This document shows, one piece after another, positions 48,997 to 60,499 of a DNA stretch of 64,000 nt; position 1 is the first letter of the stretch; each line of letters begins with the position of its first letter. This DNA comes from Circinella umbellata (lineage: Eukaryota > Mucoromycota > Mucoromycetes > Mucorales > Lichtheimiaceae), in the NCBI GenBank assembly GCA_025093555.1, contig JAIWNF010000027.1, forward strand, positions 434,001 through 498,000, given 5' to 3'. The translations under genes were made by a program, and so were the position numbers. The notes under the pieces were generated by a model. That model saw only the letters and a list, made by a program, of their open reading frames with translations, was not told where the DNA came from and searched no databases.

Positions 48997-50003
48997 ATAA
49001 AAAGGAAATGTAGAATACTAATATGCAGTTGATATGGAGGGGGAAAGTAAAAAAGAAAAAAAGGAAGAAGATAAAGAAAGAGAGAGAGAGAAAAGAAAAA
49101 AGAAAATGGTTTTATCAATTAATATATCATTAAAGCATCAACCCTGGACTACTCTTTAACTCTCCGCCTCCTTAAAAAGGAGGAAACAAGATAAACAAAG
49201 TTACAGAAATCGGGTACAGAAAGAGAAAAAAAAAATCTTAACGAAACAAAGAAGTAACAATGGAAATAGCGTTTATGGTAGCAAAATTATATTATTAATA
49301 TGTAAAACATCAAAAAAGGTATTACACTTATCGATGAAAATGAAAATAAAAATATCACCTTACAATTATAATAGCTGCAGACACGTTCCTTGATTTCTAA
49401 ATAAAAAATATTCAATGTCGCGTCAGTAGCAATTGATCCGTTTTAAGTAATTAGATCTGGAGTAACTTATATCGTTCCAAATAAGGCAAGATGTCAAATA
49501 GACCATCTATTAACATGTGAAAAAAAAAAGATATCAGAAGAATGAATTGTTAATCATTTAATTTATTATTATTAGTTATATGTAAGCATAAAATAAATAT
49601 TGGCACTTTATGTATTAATCAATATTTATAATGGAGGGTCAAAGCGTCTTTTTTTTTTAGATTGTAAAGGTTTTATTCTAAATATAAGATTTTGTGCTAC
49701 GTACACACAACTCATCTTATTTTTTCATTATCATTATTAATCTCCAATGGCGCAAAAGAGTCGTATTTTATAATATTATGCTCCATCTTTTTCTTTTTTT
49801 TTTTCTTTCTGGGTGGCTCGTCTTCATTTGATATTTACCACGAAACCATGACTATGTGTGATTGTAACTAGAATGGTAATAGCAGATATTATTATATCAT
49901 TTACTTTATATTATCAGCTCACTATTTTATTGTTACATGAAATACTGTAGCTTTCCTATGTGTGGATATTTTGCTTTTATGTAATATTTAATTTACTTTA
50001 TTT
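48997..50003. other. Intergenic
   Basis: About 1 kb between minus-strand genes. A purine tract of GAGAGA/AAGAAA type at 49040-49105 is the complement of a pyrimidine-rich leader for the MBOAT gene. Nothing coding is seen. Confidence 0.6.
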
Positions 50004-51884
50004 TTATTTAATAACAAACTCTTGTTTTCCTAAAGTGACTTCTGGATCAAGATAATACACATCAGTGATAAAACATAATCCAATCGATTGATAATAACAA
50101 CACCCGGTATTATTATCAACATCACTGTTTATTTCAATCTTTTTAACAACTGGCAAAGCAATACAAGAGTCCATTCTAAATTCTATTTCATTAATAATGA
50201 TACATTCTCCCCGGCTATTTCCATCTGTTAAAGACAGATAAGCAGCAGCATTAGTTGGTGCAGATAATGTGTTAACCCAACAACTATTCTCTTTATCTAT
50301 TTTAACTGGCAAGATATGTGTTGATTTTAATCGATACTTTTGTGAAAAACAATTCCATATTTTTTCTGCTTGTCCAAGGGTTGTAGCAATAAATGTAACA
50401 TAGGAAGAAGTACTGTTGTCGGGTAATGGTGATTGTTGATTGATATTATTATATTTAGAATTCATGTAAAGCTGTTGATGAGGAGAATCTTCTTTCCATA
50501 TTGGATAAAATGGTAATCCTCCAATAAGTCGATTATGAGTGGCGGGAAAAAGATCATCATTGCTTGAATTAATTGGTTCTATCAAACTTGGTCCTCGAAG
50601 ATAAACTGGTATGGCTGTAGATGTAATATGTAAATGACCATTGCCGTCAATAATATAGTTGCTGCTCTTGTTAGCCGATACTGCTGATGACAATGCTGAA
50701 GATGCAAATGATCCCTTGCTAGAATTTGGAGTTGCTGATTTTAAAAGAGAATCTATTTTGTTCTGGGGTATATGTGTTCCAAAAATTCCAGTCCAAGAAG
50801 GTGACATTATACTGCTGTCTTTAGTACCACTTCCTAGTTGTTGATGATGCTGTTGTCGCCGTCGATTGAGTATTTTAATATCAATTGATGTATATGGCTC
50901 ACCAAACAATAAAACAGTAGGATCATGCTCCATTAAAAGCCGATAAAACTGTATCGTCAACTCTGAAATCGACATATCGTAACGAAAAGTAATACCTGAT
51001 TTAATAGCAGGGAACATATTTGCCAATGCAAAAATCCAGTCGTGTTGTTCGGTACTTGATCTTGTACGTGCAAACCACAATGCTGTACTTGCATTCCATT
51101 TCCCTTGTTCCATACAAATATTATATAAAAAATGACCTGTCCTTGTCATGAGCGGAATACAATCTTGTCCTACAATGGACCACATATGTACATTCTTTCC
51201 CACAAATAACATTTTCCTAGACATATAAGCCTCTTCTAGAGTCCACACTCTCTTCATCCATTCAGTTTCCAAAATAGTATCCATCACCAATCCACGATGA
51301 GAAGCACCATCTTCTTCTCCAAGATACTCCAATTCTGGAAGTAAAACGATAGTATAGTGTGCATTTTGATATATATGGTGCATCTGTTGAATTTCCTGTT
51401 GTTTTTTTATGGTGTCTGTTTGGTCGATACACATTTGGTCGTACCAAATGTATTTGATATCAAAATCTTTGCATATACGTTGAATAATGGCTTCAAAGTG
51501 GACATGTTTTCGTTTTCGGAGCTTGTACCAACCAGAAATAATTGTATGTTTTCCATCGTCAATTCGGTCGTATTTGTTTGAATTACTATGTCTTTTTATA
51601 ATTTCCCCGGACTGGTTCCAGGAGTACGAAAGTGCGTGATATTGGGTATCGCCAGTGAGTGAAGAACCAGAAACAAGCTGCATATCGGATACTCGGACAA
51701 GCCATGTTGGTTTGAATTGTTCTTGGCTCTGTTTCTCTTCTAATGCTGATTCGTGTTGATGTATCATAGTACTTTTATTTTTCCATGCTTCAATAACTTT
51801 TTTATGTTTTTTATCGTTTCTAGAACCAATATATCCACCTGCTTTAACAATCTCCCATTGCTCCGTATCATATGTTATGTACAT
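50004..51884 (-). CDS. Heterokaryon-incompatibility (HET) domain protein
   Basis: Intronless, 626 residues. A HET domain occupies about residues 80-235: YHALSYSWNQSGEI, the central KYIWYDQMCIDQTDTIKKQQ followed by EIQQMHHIYQNAHYTIVLLP, and WMKRVWTLEEAYMSRKMLFV, all in the canonical order (SY.W, IDQ.CI.Q.D, M..IY..A, W..R.WT.QE). The C-terminal 390 residues are unique, with a Ser/Asn-rich stretch around 390-425 and no recognised domain. In Ascomycota HET proteins trigger allorecognition cell death; outside that phylum they are poorly understood and may be TIR-like effectors. The lack of introns contrasts with most neighbours. Start MYITYDTEQWEI is the first ATG of the frame. Confidence 0.85.
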   Translation of the reverse strand: MYITYDTEQWEIVKAGGYIGSRNDKKHKKVIEAWKNKSTMIHQHESALEEKQSQEQFKPTWLVRVSDMQLVSGSSLTGDTQYHALSYSWNQSGEIIKRHSNSNKYDRIDDGKHTIISGWYKLRKRKHVHFEAIIQRICKDFDIKYIWYDQMCIDQTDTIKKQQEIQQMHHIYQNAHYTIVLLPELEYLGEEDGASHRGLVMDTILETEWMKRVWTLEEAYMSRKMLFVGKNVHMWSIVGQDCIPLMTRTGHFLYNICMEQGKWNASTALWFARTRSSTEQHDWIFALANMFPAIKSGITFRYDMSISELTIQFYRLLMEHDPTVLLFGEPYTSIDIKILNRRRQQHHQQLGSGTKDSSIMSPSWTGIFGTHIPQNKIDSLLKSATPNSSKGSFASSALSSAVSANKSSNYIIDGNGHLHITSTAIPVYLRGPSLIEPINSSNDDLFPATHNRLIGGLPFYPIWKEDSPHQQLYMNSKYNNINQQSPLPDNSTSSYVTFIATTLGQAEKIWNCFSQKYRLKSTHILPVKIDKENSCWVNTLSAPTNAAAYLSLTDGNSRGECIIINEIEFRMDSCIALPVVKKIEINSDVDNNTGCCYYQSIGLCFITDVYYLDPEVTLGKQEFVIK

Positions 51885-52761
51885 GCTTTACTACTTATAA
51901 TTATAGTGGTAAATCTTTATATTATCATGAATCTATAAATGATAGTAACTGGTTGTATATCGTGATAAAAAACGAAAAAAAAAGAGAGAAAAAGGGGAAA
52001 AAAAATGAATCTGAATGAAAGAGCGGATATTTTTTTTCCTGTTGTAGCACCTCGTTGTTGTGTAACTCTTTTATTAAATTCAATAGAAATCATTATATTT
52101 TACATATTTGACCAAATGTATCAATAATAATAATTAAAGTTCTTTCTTCATATAATAAAACATGGTACAGTATGTGAAATATATTTTAATTTTCTGAAAA
52201 AAATTAAGAAAAAGGGAAAGGTACTGCTTTATTAGGTAAATATACAGTAATAAGGAATCGCAATAAAGAAACGGATAGCTAGTACATAGTCTTTGTTATG
52301 ATGATGGTTATATAAGACTAATAAATAAACAATAATATATATAAAATACTAATGTAGTATATTTTGGTAAAGAAATCATCATTGGCTGAAAAATAGAACA
52401 CTTTCTTAGTAATACAATGAAGACCTGAAAGAAGTATAGTTAGAAGGATTAACATGTTTGTTTTCTATAAGTCATGGGTATAGAATTAGAGGATAGAACG
52501 CATCAGAAAAATAAATTTGCTTTGCTATGGTTAATATAGTACAAAGATAAGTATCATTTCATTCTATTTTGAAACAATTTTATGCTAACCCCCCCCCAAG
52601 TTGATAATGATTTGGGCAAACTGAGTTTTCTTTGCCTAAAAAAAAGCTCCAGGATTTCATGGAATAAGTTCTGCAGAACCGTTTTCTTTTTTAAATTTTT
52701 TTAACTCGATTTTCGATCTATTCTCTCTTTTCTTTTTTCTTTGAACTAATTTTTATTTCAA
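51885..52761. promoter_or_regulatory. Divergent promoter region HET gene / GPATCH1
   Basis: 877 bp of AT-rich DNA between divergent ATGs. A pyrimidine-rich TTCTCTCTTTTC leader (52722-52740) sits just before the GPATCH1 start. Nothing coding is seen. Confidence 0.55.
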
Positions 52762-55700
52762 ATGTCCCGATATGGTGACAATAAACAACAATCAACAACT
52801 GAAACCAAAGGAGGGTCAGATAGTCATATCGTTTTTGGTACACCATTCCCAGAACAAACAGAACGCGATCGACGACAAGGTTTAACTGATTCTGGTCAAT
52901 TTGTACCAACATGGAAACAAGAAGTACGTGATGAAAAAGGCCGCCGACGTTTTCATGGTGCTTTTACTGGTGGATTTTCTGCCGGCTATTATAATACTGT
53001 TGGATCAAAAGAAGGTAATGTGTAATATAATACTTTAATGAATATACACACAATACGCCATAATTTTTCTAATTTGAAAAAATCTTATATATTTCTCTTT
53101 TTTACGGATTCAGGTTGGACACCTTCTTCATTCGTTTCGTCTCGTAGTGCACGAACTGATCAACATGCTAGTCGACCTGAAGATTTTATGGACGAAGAAG
53201 ATTTACAAGAAATAGCCAACGCACGAAAACTCGTAGCCACGGACGAATTTGACGTACTTGGTGGAACTGAACGAGAAATGGCAGCACGTAAACGTCAACA
53301 ACAAGAAGATGAGGCACGTGGTAGTGGAATTGGATTTCTGGGTACTAGTTTAATGGATATGGTTGGACCCACGAATGATTCTGTTGGTATACGATTATTA
53401 CGAAAATTGGGATGGAAACCTGGCCAAGGTATTGGACCAAGAAAGAAAATTCATGTTGATTATGTGGAAATTGTCGGCCGCGACGATGTCACATTTGCAC
53501 CACGCGATACACCTATTGTCGATTTTAAGTCAAAGACAAACTCATTTGGATTGGGTTATGAACTGGAAAAACATGTTCCGCAAGTGGCTGAAATGCGTCG
53601 ATTACGTCAATTACAACAAGGGGAAGATGATGAGGAAGAACGAGCTGCTTTTGGAATGGAAAATAACACTATCAATAAAAAAAGGTTTGGATTGAGTGCA
53701 TTTGAAGATGGTGAAGACGATGTAGATGTTTATGGGAATGACCGACGGGACTATCATCATACATTATATGATTTCGACGACCAACCACAACAGCGACCAT
53801 CGAAAAGGACAAAAACATCATCATTAACATATGAATCTTCAAAAAAGAAGACACCATGCAATGATGGACGACTTCCATTAAAGGGGTTTATATTATCAGA
53901 CCAACCACAAGAGTTAGGAAAATGGTATCGACCTCCTCAAGTCCCCGATGATTACAATGAAAATCTGCATTTAGGTCAGCAACACGCAACAGTTGAACCT
54001 CGTTACAACATGTCATCTGAAGAACGTGGTGTTATATTAGGCGAAAAACCAATTGAACCAAGATCAGTCTTTGATTATATACCCGACAAATCCAAGGATC
54101 GTTTAGACAATGTCTTAAAATTCTTCGTCGACAAAGGTCCCATTGACCCTACCAAATTAACAGATTTTCCTACGATTAGTAAACAGCAAGCAAATATGGC
54201 CTTACGTGGCTATATGCCATTTGGTGATAATTTGAAAAAACAAGCACGATATCGTCATTATTTGGAAAACCAAGCTGGGTTAAAAACTCAAGATGGTGAA
54301 CCCATGACAACAATACCTGTTCCTGAAGGATTAACACACGAGCAAGGCATGAAAGAAATGGATGAATTTTCTAAAGCAGCAAGAATCTTTCGACCTATTA
54401 GTGCCATGATGAGTGGTCGATTCACATCCGCAAGTGCAACAGCGTCATCATCATCATCATCAACAATAGAGCACACCTCATTTGAAGGTGGATTGAAAAC
54501 TGAAGCTCAATGGCGTAAAGAAAAGGAATTAAGAGAGAAGGAAGAGGCTGAAAAACCAAAACCTGTCACAGAGGTAAAAAAAAGTATATGCTTATTGAAT
54601 CTTTTCTCGGACAGAGAAAACTCGTATATTAACTCATATATCCCATTGTTATTATTAGAAATCTCAAGAAGCACAGGCCGCAGACATGAAAATGTTTGGT
54701 CAGTTAACTCGAACAGTCAAACCATTCTATCCATCACGGCTTGTTTGTAAACGATTTAATGTACGTAATCCTCATCCAGACCATGATCCATCCAAAGGAA
54801 GTACAGGAGGACGCACACAAGCTGGATCGAGAGATGCTCTAAGTGAAGATAAGATGGATGAAATGTTACGTTACCAAAGCACTGCTGGTGGTCGTAATAC
54901 CATTAAACCCAAAGCTATTGATTTATGGAAGGATGATCCTGCATTGAGTGCTGTTATACCAAAACCATCCGACCGACCCAAACCATCATCGACAGCAGCA
55001 GTGGAATCTATATCGTCATCAACACTACCGCCATCATCAACACCAACATCAAAACAAACATTAGACCAACAACAACAACAACCATCATTACCACAGCAAG
55101 AATCAGATGATACTGAAAAACCATCAGCAACAGAGGAACCATCAGATTATGAACGACCTTCAATGGATATATTTAAAGCCATTTTTGAAAACTCGGATGA
55201 TGATGATGAAGAAGAAGAAGAGGGAGAAGAAGAAAAAGAACATAAACCAACGAACGCTGGAAGTCAACGACAACCATTATCCAATTCACGACAACAACAA
55301 AAACAAGATCAAGTCAAGCAGGAGGAAGAAGACGATCAACTTATCGGACCTCCTTTACCACCTTTAACAAATAAATCAGGAGTAGAAGCGGAACCGTTCC
55401 GGCCGAAATTTAACCGACCCGCGGAACGATCATCTTCAACAGCAGAATTTAAAATTGCTTCTGAACGTGTTGTTGTTGAACCTTTCAAGCCGCGTTCTTA
55501 TACTTCAAAACGACGTCATATTTCTGTATCTGATGATGAGGATGATGATGAAGAACAAAAAGGAAAAAAGACTGAAGAAAGTGATGATAGTGAAGAAGAT
55601 GAGAAAAGACGACAACGACGAAGGAAAAAAGACAAGAAACGACATAAGAAAACTCACAAGAAAGAAAAGAGAAAGAAGGAAAAATCTTCTTCTTCAAGGA

Positions 55701-55906
55701 AACGACATCGCCATCGTCATGATGAGAGCGATGATAGTGAAGAAGATAATGGATTGAATAATGCTGTTTGGGTAGAAAAGGAAACCAATGTAAAGAAAAA
55801 GAGTAGTACTAGCCACAGTAGCAGTCGTAGTCATAGTTATAGTGATGAAAGTAGTAGTAAAAAAACTAAGTCTTCGGCTCGTCCAAGAGCTTCCGATCTT
55901 TGGTAA
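52762..55906 (+). CDS. GPATCH1: G-patch domain protein 1 (GPATCH1/TGH)
   Basis: GPATCH1 is a spliceosome-associated G-patch protein; such proteins activate DEAH helicases. Exons 52762-53014, 53114-54573 and 54659-55906 give 986 residues. The conserved N-terminus has [20 protein letters not shown] and [20 protein letters not shown], then [14 protein letters not shown] and [20 protein letters not shown]. The G-patch follows at about 173-195 ([20 protein letters not shown]). A second conserved block [20 protein letters not shown] is typical of the family, as is [16 protein letters not shown]. The C-terminus is alternating acidic and Lys/Arg/Ser-rich, as in spliceosome-linked proteins. The start [10 protein letters not shown] is the first ATG. 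Few introns for a gene this size. Confidence 0.95.
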
Positions 55907-56381
55907 AACAAACATAGGCACGTGCTGGTTATTGATACATAGTTTATACCATGTTTGTCACGGCGGAGTGGTTTGATTCAAAGTATGAATGTTTGTACTT
56001 TTTGACAGATGAAAGAATGAGTGGGGAGGTAGTGGTGATGGTGGATGGGAACACAAAACAAACAAGCTTGAATCTCCTGAGTGAAATAATATTAGCTTAT
56101 AATTCGTGCATCATATGAACCCTTAAAAAATGCGCTAAAAAATGATGAGAGAGAGAGAGTTTCCGCGGTACAAACCCGATGGAAAATTATTGGCTGATTG
56201 GTCCATTTCGGAGAGTTTCCTTATTAGATTGATCAGAATTAAAAAAATTCTGCACAAATTCGTATTTAAATAAAGCAAAAAAAAAAAGTTGATTCGATAA
56301 AAAAAACACTCTTTTTTTTACTATTATTTCTTATTATTAATCGCAACAACAAACAATATCAACAACTCTTCTTTTTTCACA
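55907..56381. other. Intergenic / promoter of DUF2415 gene
   Basis: 475 bp between two plus-strand genes. It contains a GAGAGAGAGA run at 56149-56158 and AT-rich leader sequence. Nothing coding is seen. Confidence 0.6.
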
Positions 56382-58171
56382 ATGGCCATAAATAAGAAAA
56401 ATACTTCAGAACAACAATATCAACAATCCATTATGATGGAGTCAGTACCTATGTACGTTTTTTATTATTGATCAAAGATTACATACAACGTAACTGTATC
56501 TGAAAGGATCATCTTTATATCCTTATACTAAAATGATGACCTGTTTGGTTTTTTAGATCCAACGATGGAGTGTTTATACGTGATAACAAAACTCATGAGA
56601 GTATTAAAACAACTATTCAAAATTGGTAAAAATAATGATTCTATTTCTCGTTATTATTATTATAATTAATATAAACATAGATGCTTATCTCATATAATAT
56701 TTTGTTAAAAAAAAGGCAACTTCGAAATCTCATCTCTTGTTGCGATAGTCGTAATACTATTGTACACCCTTATCATGAATCACTTTATTCTGTAAGCTCT
56801 TGCTTTTTTTTTTCATCATTTTAGTAATAGTAAAATAACGAATACTATTTATTCCGTGTAAAATATATTATTTCTAAGCACTACTTTAGTATAATACAGA
56901 AACGAATTCAGATTCGTTAATAATGGATAATCTTCCCTATGCACCAACAACATTAGATTCCGGGTAAGCTTTTTTTAAATTGTCGGTTTACCTTTACCTT
57001 AGTTCACTCATTGTAATTTATTATTATACTTATTTATCATAGTTATGGATATATTGCTCTTGCTGGTCATCGTGGTATGGTAATGCTCAAAAGTTTATCT
57101 ACTGACTGGTATGTTATAAATTCTATTATTAGCATTTCAAGAAGGCCGTTGTCGATTTGTCGTAGTTGTGTACCTGATAAACTAATATATATACAAAAAT
57201 CATTTAGGTATACAACGCTAAAAGTTGGTCTGGGTATGAACAACTGTGTCAGATTGTCTCAACACCAAAATGACGGCGATCTCCGCGTGACGATTTGTAA
57301 CAATGACCATACCATAAGTGTTTATTCTATACCTAACATGCAAAACCTCGTATTACTTGATATGCCGGCTGCGATTAATCAAGGTAAAATAAAATAACTA
57401 CATAGATATCATTATATATATATAATACTATGCATATATAAATTTAAAGTTGGAAAATATTCCGTGATCATCTCACTTGTTATTAATACTAAACCCAATT
57501 TGTCAATTTTTTCTTACAGTTGCAATGAGTCCTGATGGTGAAAAAATGTTAGCTGTTTGTGATAATGGTTGTGTATACATTTATCAAATTTCTGATTATC
57601 AACGTATTAAAGAACTTAAAGGTAACGTACAGTTTTTTTTTCTTTGGGAATAAATTTTTATACATATATGAAGAAAATTAAAAAGAAGAAACTGACTTGA
57701 AATGGGATACTGATATTGTTGGTATAATTGTTTTACTATATAGTGACAGAAGAAGTAGCGTTATTAGCATGTGCGTGGAAACCAACCTCCGATGTGTTTG
57801 CAGTCAGCACACAAAATGGATTAGTACAAGTCTATGATGCTCATACATACCAATTAATGGCTCAACTGGGATCTGTTGAATCTCGTGAAACTCGAAATGC
57901 TCCGCGTAGTATTCAATTCAGCAAAGGACCCCTGGATCTATTAGCTTATGCTGAACATGTATCAAATGTTAATATTGTTGATACTCGAACTTATGAAACA
58001 CGTCAAATTATCCGTCTTGGACCACAAGATAGAGATGCTCATATTGCCGGTTTGACCTTTTCATCTGACAATCGATCCATTATGGTTGCTTTGGAAACAG
58101 ATTTAATTCAATTGCCTGTGGATACGGTTGCTAGACGACAGTTTCCAAGTGCGCGCCGATTTTTGGCTTAA
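56382..58171 (+). CDS. WD-repeat protein with DUF2415 domain
   Basis: Eight exons: 56382-56452, 56557-56625, 56716-56791, 56890-56963, 57043-57108, 57208-57383, 57520-57621 and 57744-58171, giving 353 residues with all junctions in frame. WD-like blades are visible: YGYIALAGHRGMVML, DLRVTICNNDHTISVYSIPN, VAMSPDGEKMLAVCDNGCVY and ACAWKPTSDVFAVSTQNGLV. The C-terminal part RNAPRSIQFSKGPLDLLAYA then EHVSNVNIVDTRTYETRQII is the DUF2415 signature of fungal and plant WD proteins of unknown role. The acceptor of exon 4 (56889) was chosen over a second AG at 56898, because the latter brings an immediate stop. The family has no settled function. Confidence 0.85.
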
Positions 58172-58277
58172 AAATCATCCATTTTCTTTTACTTTATACA
58201 CTCAATTGTACAAATTCCTTTTCCCTCTCCTCCCCTTTTGTTTTTTCTTCACAATTTTGCATTAGACACACACAGAT

Positions 58278-58326
<49 letters not shown>

Positions 58327-58475
58327 CACACATTGATCATTTTTTATCCTGCATTTCGCAAAATTTCTTTTTGCACATATACAAATCCAATTCATCCACT
58401 TATTTTTTTTCTCAGTTAGTTACATATACAATCTTCTTTTTAATACAAATGTTCTTTATTATTATTACATTATTA
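58172..58475. repeat. Convergent gap with compound (CA)n(TA)n microsatellite
   Basis: A (CA)n run at 58266-58299 passes directly into a (TA)n run to 58321. It lies between the stop codons of the DUF2415 and PFDN6 genes and probably in a 3' UTR. Confidence 0.8.
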
Positions 58476-59196
58476 TTAAGCTTTACCAGTTGCTTGTTGG
58501 AATTGCATTTGTAATTGGGCCAATTCACCCTTTTTCTTTTCAGACTTTTCAGTAAGATCCTGTAATTGCTTTTCAATACGTTCACTATATACATTTATTA
58601 CACCATTCACATATAAGTATAAATATAATAGGTATATATATATACATATATCTAGATAATAACTAAATAGATAAATGACAGATAAACTTACATTTCTTTA
58701 TTGATCAATTCTAATCGATTTTTGACATTACCAACAGCTTCTCCCTTTTCTTGTTTTACTAATACGGGGCCAATTAATTTATAAATGCTAGCATCATCTT
58801 CTAGGTGTTCGAATTCCTATATCATGATCGTTTATATTAATATCGCTCTTTTTCTATGTGCGTCGCGTTTTTTCTTTGTTTGTGTATATATGCGTATTTA
58901 TATATTATGGATATCGAAAATATATCATCAGAACACAATGTATATTTATATTTATACCTTGCTAACAACTTCATTTTCTTGTTGTTGAGAATCCAATCGT
59001 TGACGTGCCTCAATTGCAGTAGATAATTCTACGAAAAAAGTGACATGCCAAAAGTTAAAATTAAAAATACGAATAATATTTAACAATATTAACAAGATCA
59101 TGAGTTAATTTAATATTTCTTTTTACCCTTTTGTAATTGTTGGAATGCGCGTGATTCAGTTTCGAGTTTAGCTTCCAATACAGATACAGAGCTCAT
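58476..59196 (-). CDS. PFDN6: Prefoldin subunit 6
   Basis: A beta-type prefoldin subunit of the hexameric chaperone that delivers unfolded actin and tubulin to CCT. Exons 59196-59127, 59028-58958, 58816-58692 and 58584-58476 give 124 residues (human 129). The coiled coil starts SVLEAKLETESRAFQQLQKE and passes RQRLDSQQQENEVVSKEFEH. The beta-hairpin IYKLIGPVLVKQEKGEAVGN is diagnostic of subunit 6. The C-terminal coil reads RIEKQLQDLTEKSEKKKGEL and ends QQATGKA. All junctions close in frame. Convergent with the DUF2415 gene. Confidence 0.95.
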
Positions 59197-60499
59197 GTTT
59201 GATTATATGAAGGAGATGTGTTGGAACGATGAAAAAGATGATCAGGGAAAAAAATAAGTTGAGTTGGACCTGTTCTCGAAAAATATAGTATGGACGGAAA
59301 GTCAAATCCATTTTTTTTGGCATATGTTGGACAGTTTTATTTTTATGCACACCTTTGACTTTTCTTTCTTACTCTTTTTTTTAACTTACAATTCACTTCG
59401 TCGTATACCTTTTAAGTCCAACGAAGAAGCAAGTTCTTGAATAAAGCAATGAATAATGATCATGCCTGTAGTTCTTTTTTCAATTAGTAAATTAAAAAGA
59501 GACAACTTACGTAGCGTAAGTTGATAAAACAACTGGTTTGATATGTATCCATTCAACGTATATGAAGTTAAGTCTCTACCAACATTCACTATTATCTTTC
59601 TTATAATTACACATAGGTTAATACTCACTTAACTTTAGAGGTCCTTTAAGCGAGTTCTCCAGTTGCGTCAGTGAAGTTTGACAAAGGAGAGTGAAAGCAC
59701 CACAGAATGACGATTATGAGATAGTGACAATTATATCGTAGGTGTGGATTATTTCATTTGGTTTATACCACAGTACGTGACATATTTCGACTCATGGCAG
59801 TGAAAGAGCTTTCAAAAATGAAAGATGATCAACAATAATATGAAAACCTTTCAGAATTAGCTGATGAATCTGTATAATATAAGAGTGCTACACTCTTTTT
59901 TCGTTACTATGAACAAAAACCACTTAAGAGAAGTGCCCTTTATGATTATCAGTTTACGTAAGAGTAAAACAAAAAGTAGCAGCTTTGATTACCAGCTTAC
60001 TTTCTTGAAGAATACATAGTAAATTGATAATAAATTTCATAGGCCATTCTTGTATAAAAGCGTGGAATATGCACTCTGTGACTATTTTAGATGACTTCTT
60101 ATTATAGATATGACTATTCATTATTATTATAAATCACACACTTTTATTAATATGGTATTATTTACGTAACTGCCACCCAAAGCTGTATACATGTCTTGTC
60201 AACAAATTTAATTACCAAATATTTAGCGTCAGTGGAACATCATTCAATTGAATGATATGACTTTTTTATGTGCCTAAGCTCCCAAATGTGATATTTGCTG
60301 TATGACGTAGGCACTAGAGGTGTTTTAGCTTATTTACTTTATAGACTATTATCATTGGATCATCTAATCAATACAAAATGGATCTGGCTGATTGTAACAC
60401 AGAGACAACGTCTGTCTGTTTCAAGCCCTGCTTAAAAATAAATAAATAGGATATACCCTTTCTTTTTTCCTCACTTCTTCCTCTCTTTTCCATATAAAA
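59197..60499. other. Intergenic, divergent promoters PFDN6 / F-box gene
   Basis: About 1.3 kb, AT-rich, with only short Tyr/Ile/Lys ORFs. A pyrimidine-rich leader (TTTCTTTTTTCCTCACTTCTT) directly precedes the F-box ATG. Confidence 0.6.

Noticed and set aside
55107..55757. Lys/Met-rich ORFs in a second frame
   Set aside because: Shadow frames of the low-complexity C-terminus of GPATCH1.
56896..56907. AG at 56897-56898 as acceptor of DUF2415-gene exon 4
   Set aside because: Leads to a stop within seven codons; the AG ending at 56889 keeps the frame open.
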